Source: Symmetrospora coprosmae (taxonomy: Eukaryota; Basidiomycota; Cystobasidiomycetes; Symmetrosporaceae). Taken from it: a DNA stretch of 64,000 bases. The stretch is taken from positions 186,001 to 250,000 of the forward strand of contig VUYT01000019.1 of NCBI GenBank assembly GCA_008802785.1. The letters are read 5' to 3'. The notes under the pieces were generated by a model. It ran no database searches. It was not told the origin of the DNA and saw only the letters and a list, made by a program, of their open reading frames with translations. Below are positions 25,414 through 36,330 of the stretch, in pieces (the stretch's first letter is position 1; every line of letters starts with the position of its first letter). A program made the translations under genes and the position numbers.

Positions 25414-25880
25414 TTTATCTTGAGAAACATAAGGTGTTTGGAAGACAAGGATAGCATTTTCGAAGAGCGGCTCTCGCGCCTGCGAGCGAGCATCGCCCCG
25501 ATGGCCAGTTCCCTGAGCAGGCTGCACCTCCAGGCTATGCGGTACATCCTCGCCGTCACGCTGGGAGTGGCAAGAGCTGGAGCTGTGGCGGCTTACGCCA
25601 TCACTGTACGTGCAGTGAGCCAAATCTAGCAGATGACCCTTTGTCTGCAGCGAGGGCAGCTGATGGACTTGAAGGGGCTTTGATGGTCAATTGGTTGGCA
25701 AGGCGAGTCCCCTTCCAAGCGGGTGACGTGCTATGAACGAACTACGGCGCGTCGAAGAGCTCCACGAGCGCTCTGGACTTCTCTGCGTGTCCCGTGGCGC
25801 GTCCTTCAACGCTGAACGCGGCAGAGGACGTCAGCTCGTACCGCCGCTTGTGCACACTTGCGTACCATGGTGAAGCGCAC
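25414..25880. other. Spacer with an open minus-strand frame, function unclear
   Basis: 25414-25623 (minus) is open and could be an upstream exon of the decayed orphan copy, joined through a TAG acceptor at ~25389. No family resemblance is visible. 25630-25880 shows nothing beyond the 3' flank of the next gene. Confidence 0.3.
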
Positions 25881-27390
25881 TCACATCCGCAAAGTGCCGT
25901 CGATCTGCGAACGCAACTGCTTCGGTATTCTCTTTGCGAAGTCCGGGTTCCGCCGTTCGGCTTCGTTGAGCGAGTCCGAGAAGGTCCTGCGGGAAGCGGG
26001 TGGGCTGTCAGCGTACGCCCTAAATGATCCTGAGCGGAGGAATAGCGTCACTCACTTGTGTATCCTGTCATCTCTCCCGAACTGGTACGATGGCAGCAGA
26101 CCGCCCCCGACTTTGTCCGTTACAAGCGACCATAGCGCCATCATGACGAGGTCGTTCGTCGCGTTAGCCAGATAGCTGCAGAGTCACAGCAGTGTCAGCG
26201 TGCTCTACAGGCCTCCGGGATAAAAGCTCGCCGCGACGCACTCCTCCACACTAGCCACCGCTGCGCCCTTTTCCAGACTGCGAAGCTCGCGCGTTGCAAA
26301 GCTCGTGACAGCCGCCCGGGCGGTAGCAACTGGCTTTGCCTCTTTGCCCGCACGAATCGCGAGCGCGACGTTCTGGGTCTGCGACGCGATCCACTTCTCG
26401 CCCTCGGACATGATGATGATTTGGAGGTACGAGCTGACGAGCTCGGTCTGGTTGGTCGTCAGCGACTCGTTGATGGCCAGCTTGAGGTTGGCGCGCACGG
26501 CGCGGATCAGCGAGAGCGTGGCGGGAGCCAGGATGGACGAGTCGTCTGGGAGCTGGTTGACAAAGCGGGAGAGTGCGCCAGTGAGAAGGATCGCTATCTC
26601 GCGATGGGATTTGCCGATGCCTGACGGGAGAAGGAGGGGCAGGGTCCGGAAAGGTCAGGCGGGACCAACCACGGAGAGAGGAGAACGCGCACGAGAAGCA
26701 TAGAGCAGAGGCGTTTGCGCTCCCGTCTTTTGGACGAGCAAATGGAACGCCGCATCCCGGATCTCGAAAAGCGTGGTCAGGTCTTTCCGTCTGGTAGATC
26801 GCGGCGGCGTGCGAGGCAAGTCTGTCAGCAACGTAGCATACACCAGAGTATCTGACCGATGAGAGGACCCACTCTATCGCTCTGTAGACGTCGTGCGCCT
26901 CCCAAGTCCGCTTTCTCACCGCCTTGCCTGTGCCACTGTTCCGGCCAAAGGTCGGCATCGCGGGTCTTGCAAACCTACTGCTGCTGGAGCCAGAGGTGCT
27001 GCTGCTGGCAGAGCGTGTCCTTCCGTGGGTCGCAGCTTCCTCTTGAGCTTGCTCCTCGGGGGACGGGCGATCCAGCGACTCCTTCAGGGCTTGAGCCATG
27101 GAGGCGTCGAGGATGTACTGGCGGCGCGCTTCGATGGCCGCTTGCTTGGCGTCGCTGACCAGGCGCGACATGGGCGGCAAGCGCGCAGGCAGTACCTGTC
27201 ACAGGCGAACGACGTGGGCAAGCACAAGGTCAGCACTGACCGGGGCTGGACGTGCCGAGGTCATGAACGGCAACCCCACCCAGTCATGCGGCTCGACGAG
27301 CTCGACCGTGCCTGCCCGACATGCCCGGTCTTCCTTGTGCTCGTTGATGAGCAGGAGCGCGCTCGCAATGTACTCTGGATTGATGGTCAT
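25881..27390 (-). CDS. Conserved fungal protein of unknown function (ankyrin-like helical protein)
   Basis: Six exons (minus): 27280-27390, 26873-27195, 26693-26790, 26242-26620, 26056-26175, 25881-25986 (378 aa), all phases consistent. The N-terminus is MTINPEYIASALLL. A Ser-rich linker follows, then a helical core: HDVYRAIERKDLTTLFEIRD, QTPLLYASRIGKSHREIAIL, TGALSRFVNQLPDD, LQIIIMSEGEKWIAS and VEDYLANATNDLVMMALWSL. From memory, similar proteins are widespread in fungi, are sometimes labelled ankyrin-repeat-containing, and have no settled role. No signal peptide is evident; the hydrophobic stretches look like buried helices rather than membrane segments. The first in-frame ATG was chosen as start. 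Confidence 0.8.
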
Positions 27391-27723
27391 CCTGCGTGGT
27401 CGGCTGTCTTCTGCTTCTGCTGGCAGGGGCGTGTCCACGTGAGAGGGAGGCCGCAGAGGGGAACGGATGCGAGCAGGAGGAGGGTGAATGAGGAAAAGAA
27501 AGAAGAGGTAGACCAGCAGAGTCTGTAGGGAGATGTCAGCACTATTGCCGTACGTGCTGAGGCTGTGTTCGCTGCCGTTCGGAAGGGAAGGACCGGTCAG
27601 TCAGGCGGGTCCCTCTCGCCAGGACGTGCGACCGCGACGTCACCGCCTCGAGCTCCCTCCTCCTTCCCTCTCCATATCACCACACGCTTCTTCCAAGAAC
27701 AGCGTACGGGGGAGACACGCAGA
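27391..27723. promoter_or_regulatory. Divergent promoter region
   Basis: 333 bp between two divergently transcribed genes (minus 27390, plus 27724). It must hold both promoters. It is pyrimidine-rich toward the plus-strand gene; no TATA box is visible. Confidence 0.45.
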
Positions 27724-29121
27724 ATGGCATCCAACAACCCGTTCGCACTCAGTCCGGAGCACATGGCGGGGCAGCGGTACCCGGACATCTCGCACGAGTT
27801 CCAGGGGCAGCAGCAGCAGCAGATGCCGATGCAGACAGGGTACGGCTACGGCGGTGGAGGGTATGCCCAGCAGCAGCAGCAACCGCAACAGCAGCCACAG
27901 ATGTACCCTCAGCAGACGGGCTACCCGCAGCAACAGCAAGGCAGCGGATTCCAGCCTTCATCGCAGTTCGGGCAGTACCTGCAGTCGCAGGGGACCGGGC
28001 TGTCCTTTGGCGCCCCGCAAGGGACGGCCTCGACGTCAGCAGGCAGCACGGCCTTCTACAACCCCGCGCCACAGCCTTACAATGGCACTCAGTACGCGCA
28101 GATGACGGCAGACCTCGACCCGTTCTCGGCGCAGAACCGCCAGCAGCAGAGCCAGCCGCAGTACCAGCAGCAACAGGGGCAGCAGCAGCAGCAGCAGCAG
28201 CTTATGACGACACCGCAGCAGCAGGAGACGCGCCAGCAGGAACAGTACGGCGAGCATCCCCGCGCCTTCATGAAGAACAACAAGCAGGCGCTCGAGACGT
28301 GGAACGTCAGCGCATGGGGACGCGTGCGCTCGCTCTTCCAGCAGCTTGAAAAGGCCTGGGAGGGCAGGACGACCCTCGTCTCGGAGTGGCAGAGGTGGAA
28401 CCTGTCCATGGAAGATCGTGATCAGTGCGACAGTGTGAGTGAGAGCCCCGTGGTGCCGATCCATGTTTACGATACCTGCTGATTATCCTCTCTCCGCATC
28501 ATGCAGCTGCGCAAAGAGGCCGAATCAAACAGGGACATGGTGGCAGCGTATGCTCTGCAAGTCAAGGAGGTCTTCGATTCCTACGTGAGCTCGCCAATCA
28601 CTCGTAGCACTTGCGGCCACGCGTTCTGACTGTCGTGCCTTTTTCCAGCGCCACTCATCCGATGCATCCTCGAGGAATCAGGTCCGGACAGCGCTCAACC
28701 AGGGCTTGCAGACGTTGCCAGATTGGTGCGCTAAATACCATGCCGAAAAGTATCTGCGTGCACACTAGAGCCACCGGCTGACGATGCCCGATCCGCGCTA
28801 TACAGGCCTCTTACCCTGCAGCCGCCGCCCAAACTAAGCGACAACGGGTCGCAGCAGCCGCAACGGCAGCAGCAAGACTCTCTGTTCTACTCGTCCGGGT
28901 CATCGCAACCACAGCAGCCGCAGCCGCAGTATCAGTACCAGCAGCCGCAACAGCAGGCGCAGCCTCAATACCAACAGCAGCAGCAGCAGCAGCCCCAATA
29001 CCAGCAACAGCCGCAAATGTACGTGCAGCAGACGGGGTATCAGCAGCCACAGCAGCAGCAGTATGGAGGAGGGTACCCTCAGCAGCAGCAGTATCCGCAG
29101 CAGCAGTTCAGGCAGTGGTAG
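27724..29121 (+). CDS. Gln-rich protein with NPF and DPF motifs (possible endocytic adaptor)
   Basis: Four exons: 27724-28434, 28507-28584, 28649-28749, 28806-29121 (401 aa). Both ends are very rich in Gln, Pro and Tyr. Between them is a helical segment of ~110 residues (AFMKNNKQALETWNVSAWGR, LFQQLEKAWEGRTTLVSEWQ, LRKEAESNRDMVAAYALQVK, ALNQGLQTLPDWCAKYHAEK). Short motifs stand out: NPF near the N-terminus (ASNNPFAL), the kind bound by EH domains, and DPF (DLDPFS), the kind bound by the AP-2 alpha ear. An endocytic or actin-patch role is inferred from these motifs only. No family is recognised; a prion-like scaffold protein is an alternative. Confidence 0.75.
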
Positions 29122-29480
29122 TCGGTGAGCGAATGTACACGACCTTTTCCGACTGCCCTGGGAAAGCCCTTCAGGCAGAGACACACGTACGGCTGCATCA
29201 TACATCGCTTTGGCTTGTCCACGTCGCATAGATTGGGTACTCGTACCGTACGGTAGGTGACCCCGGTAGACTCAGTGGAGCCGTCGGAACGGATGTTCGC
29301 CACGCACGTGCTTTCGGCTAGCTGGCTTGAGCTTAGGTCAGCACCGCATGGCGCCATCACCGCCCGCGCGGATCGCCGGAGTCGCGCGGCCGGTTGGAGC
29401 TTTGTGGGTGCGCTCCCTGCTGTTCTCAATCTTGCTGCAGTCCGTCCCTCTCCCTCTAACACACGCCCAAACCAGTCAAG
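29122..29480. promoter_or_regulatory. Upstream region of MET10
   Basis: About 360 bp between two plus-strand genes, CT-rich just before the MET10 start. No defined site (such as a clear sulfur-regulator box) was recognised. Confidence 0.4.
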
Positions 29481-32400
29481 ATGTCGACCTCTGCTGGAAA
29501 GAGAGCCTCTGCTGCTGCCTCGACCGAGGGTGCTCGCACCCGCAAAAAGGCAAAGACTGCGACGGCTGCTCACCCCAATGGCGCCGAAAAATTGCAGGCT
29601 GGTGAGTACACATTATGCATGCGACACGAAAGGCTGCAGTTAAGGGGTGGAGCATACAGCTGACATGTCTGTGCTCTGAACTGACGCGCCGAAACTCCGC
29701 TTCTTCATGATGAAGCCGCTCTGAGCCGACCCTTCGATACTGTTGAATCGACGGCATTCGAGAGCTCAACCGCGACTTTTGTCCTCGACACCTGGCCGAC
29801 CTACGATGCCATTGCTTCATCGAGCACCATCTTCAAGCTCGAGTCGCGCGAGGGCATCGGAGCTGCCATCCAAGGCTACGCTGCTGCAGTCGCCTCGTCT
29901 TCCGGCAAGCCCATCTCTGTGCTCGCGACTCCAGCCTCGCTCGCCCTGCTTGCGCCTGCGCTTGCCACCATCAGCGAGTCCGACGCGACCATTGTCGTCA
30001 GCGTCGCTGCCAACTCGACCAACACCGCCGAGCTCTACGAGGCGCTCAAGTACCTCACCCTGAGCGGTGCAAAGGGCTACAATGGCGACGTCTACTTCTC
30101 TGGCGCAAAAGGCGGCAAGGAGGTCCTCGAGACCCTCTCAGCCTCCTACTCTTCCTCGCGTGCAGGCAAGAGCACCATCCACGTCTTTGACGACGTCGAG
30201 GCTGCCCAGGAGTACTCGCTGTACGACAGGGCCACTTCGACCGGAGCTGTCGAGCCTTTCACTTACTCGGGCGCGGAGCAGCCGGAGACGCTCGTCGTCC
30301 TTCCTTCGTCACTGCACGCGAGTCTGGCAGTAGCCGCCTTTGCTGCGATGGAGTCGCCTGCCTCGAGCAAGGTCGCCATCCTCACCGTTGGCGTTCTGTC
30401 CGGTGCGACCGCTTTCTCCGGAGACGTGGCTGCCAAGATCCCGTCGAGCGTGCAGCACATCTACGCCCCGACCGCGGGCACCGATCTCGAGGAGACCGCC
30501 ACCTGGTTCTACGACCTCGCCCTCGCCAGCATCGCTTCCCGCGGTACTGGCAGCGGCAGTGCAGCCACCGTGCTCCCTCTCCCGCTCATCTCGACGTGGA
30601 CCGTCCGCGAGTGGGCTGCGACGCTCGTCCGCGTCGCCTCGCCCTCGTCGAGCAAGGCATTCCTCACTCCGAAGATCCAGACACTGCTCCCGGCCTCGAG
30701 CAAGCTCGCTAGCTTCTGGTCCGCAGATGTCGGCGCTTCGTCCACCACCGTGCCTGCTATCGCAGCGGCATTTGCCAAGATTGCCCACAATGCAGAGGGC
30801 GGTGTGCGGCCCCGCCTGCTCGAGACGTTCGACAACACCGCTGGCGGTAAGGCTAGCACCGGACTGGGCGTCAAGAGCTCGGACCTGCTGCTGTCACCGC
30901 TTTCGGACGTCGACGCAGACAAGACGCCCCTCAGCGCTCTCGCTCTCACTGCCGAACCCTCATTCGTTATGGTCTCGAACCCGGCGCAGATCCTCGCCTC
31001 GTACAATGCCATCGAGCGCATCGGGCCGAACACGCGCATCATCTTCTCGTCCAACTGGGCACCCGAGGAGTTCAAGACCAAACTGGGCAAATACGAGAAG
31101 GAGAAGCTCGCCAAACACGCGGCGAGCAATGTCTTCACAATCGACGCCGTCAAGGTTGCCAAGGAGGCCGGCATCGTCGAAGAGGAGGGACCCGCTCTCA
31201 TCGAGCAGATTGTATTCTGGCAGATGTACCTGTCCAACGCTGCCGACAGCCCAATTGGCACGCTTCTGTCCACACCGGCGTCCACCACCGACCAGGAGAA
31301 GGTTACCGCCCTCATTGCAGCCACGAAGTCGGCCCTCTCGCAGGTCGATCTGACCGAGTCTGACATGGACGTCGACGAGGAAGCCAAGGCTACCCCGCTG
31401 CACCAGCTCGCCCCTGGAGAGGCCGATGCGACTGTCGTCTCGCACCCGTCCTACATCTCTGTCGCCAACTCGTCTGTTGGACCGAACCCATATAAGACTG
31501 TGCCCGGGGTCAACCCGACCGCGTCAAAGACGTGGGATCTCGCAGCCAAGCACTTCCTCTACCCAGAGGCGTACGCGCTGCCCGAGGACAAGACGGAGCA
31601 GCTGCGCCCGGATCTGGCCGAGAAGAACTTCATTGTCACGGTTACGGAGAACAGGCGCCTCACTCCGCTCGACTACGACCGAAACGTCTTCCACATGGAG
31701 TTCTCGACTGCCGGCACCGGGCTCAAGTATGCTGTTGGCGAGGCGCTCGGCATCCATGGCCTCAACGATGAAGAGGAGGTGCGCGACTTCATCGAGTGGT
31801 ACGGGCTGGACGCCAACGGACTCGTTAGCTACGCCTCGCGCGAGGATCCGGCCGGCAAGCTCGAAACGCGCACCGTGTTCCAGCTGTTCCAGCAGAACCT
31901 CGACGTCTTTGGCAAGCCCCCCAAAGCCTTCTACGAGGCCCTGTCAAAGTACGCGACTACTCGCGAGGAGGCTCGCCACCTCCGCTTCATCTCGTCCGCC
32001 GAGGGTTCTTCCACGTTCAAGAAGTGGGCCGAGCTCGACACTGTTACCTATGTCGACGTCCTCAAGGCCTTCCCGTCCGCTCGGGCCAACTTTGGCATTG
32101 AGGACATGATCCGTGAGATCTCGCCCATCAAGCCCCGACACTACTCCATTGCATCTAGCCAGAATGCGGTCGGTGACAGTGTCCACCTGCTCGTCGTTAC
32201 TGTAGACTGGGAGAACTCCTCGGGTATGAAGAGGTTTGGACAATGCACCAGGTACCTCGCCGGTCTTCCGGTGGGAGCGAAGGTCATGGTCTCCATCAAG
32301 CCATCTGTCATGAAGGTGCGTCACACAGTTGCCTCGCGTGTGTACTGACGGTTGAGGGAATCTCCGCTGATCTTGCATTGCTCGACATCCAGCTCCCTCC

Positions 32401-32860
32401 GCGCGACACACAGCCCATCATTATGGCTGGTCTCGGGACAGGGGCCGCACCGTTCCGAGCCTTCATGCAGGAGCGCGCATGGCAGCGCGCACAGGGCACG
32501 GAAGTCGGCCCGCTCCTCTACTACTTTGGCGCGCGCTACCGCTCCTCCGAGTACCTGTACGGCGAGGAAATCGAGGCCTACCTGCGGGACGGTGTCATTT
32601 CGCACACCGGCCTGGCCTTCTCACGCGACACCAAGGCCAAGGTGTACATCCAGCACAAGATGAACCAGGACGGCAAGTTGCTTGCGGATTCGCTTGACGA
32701 TGGCGTCTTCTACCTCTGTGGTCCCACCTGGCCCGTGCCCGATGTTTACAAGGCTCTCACCGACGCTTTCGTCGCACATAAGGGCAAGTCGGAGAAGGAG
32801 GCCGAGGAGCGCATTGAGGAGCTCAAGGAGGACGAGCGTTACGTTCTCGAGGTCTACTAG
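29481..32860 (+). CDS. MET10: Sulfite reductase (NADPH) flavoprotein component Met10
   Basis: Three exons: 29481-29601, 29716-32315, 32393-32860 (1062 aa; yeast Met10 is 1035). It passes electrons from NADPH through FAD to the hemoprotein subunit, which reduces sulfite to sulfide for Cys/Met synthesis. The N-terminal ~500 residues resemble the pyruvate-ferredoxin-oxidoreductase-like region of fungal Met10. The FAD/NADPH-binding reductase follows: IKPRHYSIASS (FAD), CTRYLAGLPVGAKV, GLGTGAAPFRAFMQER, YYFGARYRSSEYLYGEE, and VFYLCGPTWPVPDV, ending ERYVLEVY. The first exon adds a basic leader (GKRASAAASTEGARTRKKAK) that resembles a nuclear signal; its meaning is unknown. The intron 1 acceptor is AAG, placed by the reading frame and the branch motif at ~29678. 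Confidence 0.96.
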
Positions 32861-33094
32861 ATGTCTGTGCATTGCTTTACTCGCAGATCAGCCGTAAACA
32901 TTGTTTATAGAGCTCGTGCACAGAAGGAAGAACAGCTTCTTGGCCAGATTCGGCAACGCCGTCATACATGTACTGCAATATGGCAGAGGTTGCCATTGCA
33001 CGTGTCACTAACATACTTGCGTCGAGGATGAAGTCTAATGGGGACTGAGCATTGCGTTTTGGCGACCTGCGCATGAACGAGCAGGACAAGGTCA

Positions 33095-33659
33095 CTACGA
33101 GCGGCTGAAGAGGATCTTCCTCTCCTTCCTTGAACGACCTCTCCTGTCCATCTCTTCCATGTGCGCGTCATCAGCCTCGTCATCGGCGTCGCACTCGCCG
33201 GCAGCAGCGCTCTCTGCATCGTGAACGGCGTTGCCCGTAAACCAGGCAGCGTAAGGGGACAAAGGGCCGTAGTTATCGTTGCGGTTGCCGTCTGTACCGC
33301 GGGGCCCGACGGCTGCTCTGGGCGGCGTGGCGAAGCGGCCGACGACGACAATCTTGCGGTCCCGAGCAAGGTTGCCGTGTTTCCGCTCGGCGCGCATCGT
33401 TTCTGTGTGTGCGTACATTAGGGCTCGGTCAATATGTGCGGATCATGCCCCTGAAAACGGCAGAGGGGACAGCGGCACGCTCACGTGGAGACCACGAAGC
33501 CGAGGACGAGCGACGCCTGTGTGTGCGGCTTCCGAGCTTGGCGCACACTTCGTCCAGGTTGAGCTGAATCTTGTGCGCTGCGGCGTCGCCGGTAACAAGC
33601 TCGGCAGGAGTTGCCGTGACGGTCGTTCCAGTCAACGAGGGGCTCATTGAGGATGACAT
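33095..33659 (-). CDS. Small protein of unknown function with acidic C-terminus
   Basis: Two exons (minus): 33485-33659 and 33095-33402 (160 aa), joined by a GTGAGC donor and a CAG acceptor in matching phase. The N-terminus is Ser/Thr-rich (MSSSMSPSLTGTTVTATPA). A central stretch QLNLDEVCAKLGSRTHRRRS is followed by NLARDRKIVVVGRFATPPRA. The C-terminus mixes acidic (ECDADDEADDAHMEEMD) and basic (RRGRSRKERK) blocks. Basic-Ser motifs (RRRSSS) look like kinase sites. No family is recognised. It converges with MET10. Confidence 0.65.
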
Positions 33660-34280
33660 GGTTTTAGAGTTGCTGCTTGAGTCGGCCGGCAGGATTGCGA
33701 GCTGCCTTTGGTTGTGAGGGCTGGTGTGGAGCTGGGTCCGATCAATAGCGAGTTACAGAGTGTATAGTGTGGACGTGAAGCAGAGGAGGGAGCGGCTGAC
33801 CGCGGCGATAGTCGCTGCGGCCACCAATGCCGTAATCTACATAGCCCTCTGCCAGTTCAAGGGATGCTCCAGCGGAGTCAGAGAGCACCGCCCGCCCGCG
33901 GCTGCACCGAGGATGCGCTAGACCAGGTGACGTCGTTTGCAGGGCACGCGGATCAGCTTGCTCGGATGTGGCGACCATGCCTGCGATTCTCAAGCTCTGC
34001 CTTGGTGTGGCTGCTTGAAAAGGGGCCTTGACCAATCTCCGGGATGTAGCCTTCGTCCCGACCATGCGGGCAGCTGCCCGAAAGAGTGGGCCAGGCTTCA
34101 GTCCTGCTGAAGGGAGTGGTCCCTTTGAAGGGCCAAGCAGGCCTGTTTGCGACAGACCATAGCGAGACCTTGACAGTGCTGTCATTAGCGAGAAGAAGTC
34201 CGGTCACCTTAGCCTAAGCTCAGCTTCCACGCCTAAAGCTAATCACGCAAGAGCCAAAGTAGATATGCTCAGCCCCTCCT
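33660..34280. other. Region with no clear gene
   Basis: About 620 bp. Short frames are open on both strands, but none looks conserved. It probably contains the promoter of the minus-strand gene and the missing 5' exon(s) of the plus-strand gene that follows. Confidence 0.35.
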
Positions 34281-35004
34281 CCATGTTCCAGCGACTTTCG
34301 ATGCGCGATGGGAACAGTCTCGGGATGACTTCCCCAGCAAGATCCGCTCAGGCTCGCTCGACTCGACATCGAGCAGCAGCTCGGCCAGCTCCCTTTGTTC
34401 AGTCAGAGATTGCGCCAGGGCACCATGCGAAGACGAATCAGCGTCGAGTGTTCTGTGAGTGCTGCGTGTGCTGCGTGTTATCCTTTGTGCGTCTCGCGTG
34501 GCTGACGATATTCGCCCCATCTGCTCGCGATGATGCAGCTGCGCGGTCCACGGCAAGGCTGTCCAGAAGCTGCTGCGCAGCTCCTTCTGCGGAGAAGCAA
34601 GGAACCCATCTCTGTTGCACCAGCGGATCCGGCTGCTGACCGCGGTCTTGTCTGCCAAGGAGTGCGGCCGGCAGCGACACTTCTGGGGCGAGCAGGGAGC
34701 ATGGTCCCTGTCTCCGCCAGGCATTGGCGACACGACGTCCAGCATGGTCTGGCGCTCGGTTACGACGGGCGATCGCCTGCCAGACGACGATGCGGGGAGC
34801 GACACGGCTGTTGAGGACCAGAGCATCGATGTCCCGACAGAGTTGCATACGCTCGCGGCGAGCTGTCCTGTTGTTCTGCCCTGGAGGGGACCTTCGCGCC
34901 TTGCGACGGTCGTCGAGAGCGACGAGGAGGATGAGGCGGCGGCTGATGAGGCCGTGAGGGGATGCGGGTTTGGTGCAGAATCCCCCGGCAGTCGGAGCTT
35001 CTGA
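34281..35004 (+). CDS. Protein of unknown function, 5' end unresolved
   Basis: Two exons are supported: roughly 34281-34454 and 34539-35004, joined by GTGAGT and CAG in phase. The first reads ATFDARWEQSRDDFPSKIRS then a Ser-rich [13 protein letters not shown] run. The second reads AVHGKAVQKLLRSSFCGEAR, LLHQRIRLLTAVLSAKECGR, and an acidic end (VESDEEDEAAADE). No ATG occurs in this frame before a stop at ~34223, so at least one upstream exon is missing; CAG at ~34270 may be its acceptor. The opposite strand is also open but reads as low-complexity Arg/Ser, so the plus strand is preferred. No family is recognised. Confidence 0.5.
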
Positions 35005-35279
35005 GCTGGCCATCTCCTTCTCTGCAGCACCACTCCGCCCGAGTACCACCCTGTCCCGACCCCGCCCTCCCTCCCCGTTGTACGACGAACAGAGCACGAG
35101 AGACAATGAACCATGACTGCGTTATTGCCATTGGCTGCGACCACTCCCACGTATTGCTTACTTTGCGTGCTGCATGCAATGTGAGAGAGATGGTGGAAGG
35201 ACAAGAGCAAGAGGCTTCAGCGCTGCAGCTCTCTGCTTCTTGCCACGACTACGACCAGACCACGGCCACACGCGACAGG

Positions 35280-36160
35280 ATGAGCAAATCAGCAGGAGCA
35301 GCAGCAGCGAATACCTTCCAGACGGTGAGCATCCGGTAGCATAGCAGAACGACGCGCTGCGTATTGCTCGCCGAGCTCATGCTGGTGCCATTCGCCTTCT
35401 TCCATCGAACACGAACAGGTCCGGCTCCTCGTGCCAGCGGGTGCGTAGGACAACGCTGCTTGCAGAACAGCACAGAGCTCTCGTCGTACGGGTGGTAGTG
35501 AAAGATGAGCGCCATGACTGATGGCTGCGCTCGTTCTCCCTCCTGCCCTCTTCTTCTGACGCAACAGCGAAAGCGACTCCTTCTCCGTGCGTGAACCTTG
35601 TCTAAGCTTCCGGATTTCGCCTCACCTCGCCTCGATGCGCAAGCTGACACTCTGTATCGCTACTTCATGATGCTCGCCTTCTCGCACGCAGTCCCGTCGG
35701 TCCCGCTCTGGGTGCTCGAGGGATCAAGTCCATCGACTTTACAAAGGAGTTTAATGCACGCACAGCGCACCTAGCTCCTGGGACACCCACGCCCGTCAAG
35801 CTCCTCATCGACATGTCGAACCGCTCCTTTACCTTCACCATCAAGTCGCCCCCGACGAGCTGGCTGCTCATGCAGGCTGCAGGCGTCGCGAAAGGATCGG
35901 GCGCCCCGCCTGCGGGCAAAGGCCTGATACAGCATGTCCTCGGCAATGCACCCAACCCTGCACTGCCCTCGGACGTGCCAATACCCTCTGGCACCCCGAC
36001 GACAGGGTTCAAGGAGATTGGGTCAGTCTCGCTCAAGCACATCTACGAGATTGCCAAGATCAAGCAGCAGGACGACCACATGAGGCACATTCCGCTGGAA
36101 AAGCTCGCAGGTAGCATACTCGGGACATGTCGAAATACGGGCATCCGCGTACTGGCGTGA
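35280..36160 (+). CDS. Mitochondrial large-subunit ribosomal protein uL11m
   Basis: Four exons: 35280-35324, 35419-35440, 35568-35586, 35692-36160 (184 aa). It is the mitochondrial counterpart of bacterial L11, part of the GTPase-associated centre at the base of the stalk. The joined product reads VRLLVPAGAKATPSPPVGPA, LGARGIKSIDFTKEFNART, FTFTIKSPPTSWLLMQAAGV and ends LAGSILGTCRNTGIRVL, all standard L11 blocks. Exons 2 and 3 are just 22 and 19 nt, yet they are required to give the conserved PAGxAxPSPPVGPALG segment. The short N-terminus is probably a mitochondrial leader. It converges with the AP-3 mu gene. Confidence 0.95.
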
Positions 36161-36330
36161 TGGCTCCCTCGGCACCATTCCTCTTCCTTCCCGTGCAGTC
36201 GTGCTTCATTTTCAGATGAACCTGTTGTCATTTCCTCTGTAGTGTGGGGCGGCGCAAGCTTGCCATGTACCAAGATAACAACAGGCCTAGAACGGCAGGC
36301 AACTTTGAGCAGCTATGACAACAGTGTGCA

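Noticed and set aside
34269-35210. Long minus-strand open frame (313 codons) opposite the gene at 34281-35004
   Set aside because: The plus strand splices in phase with consensus signals and gives a more protein-like product. The minus frame is Arg/Ser-rich with low-complexity composition, as expected for an antisense shadow.
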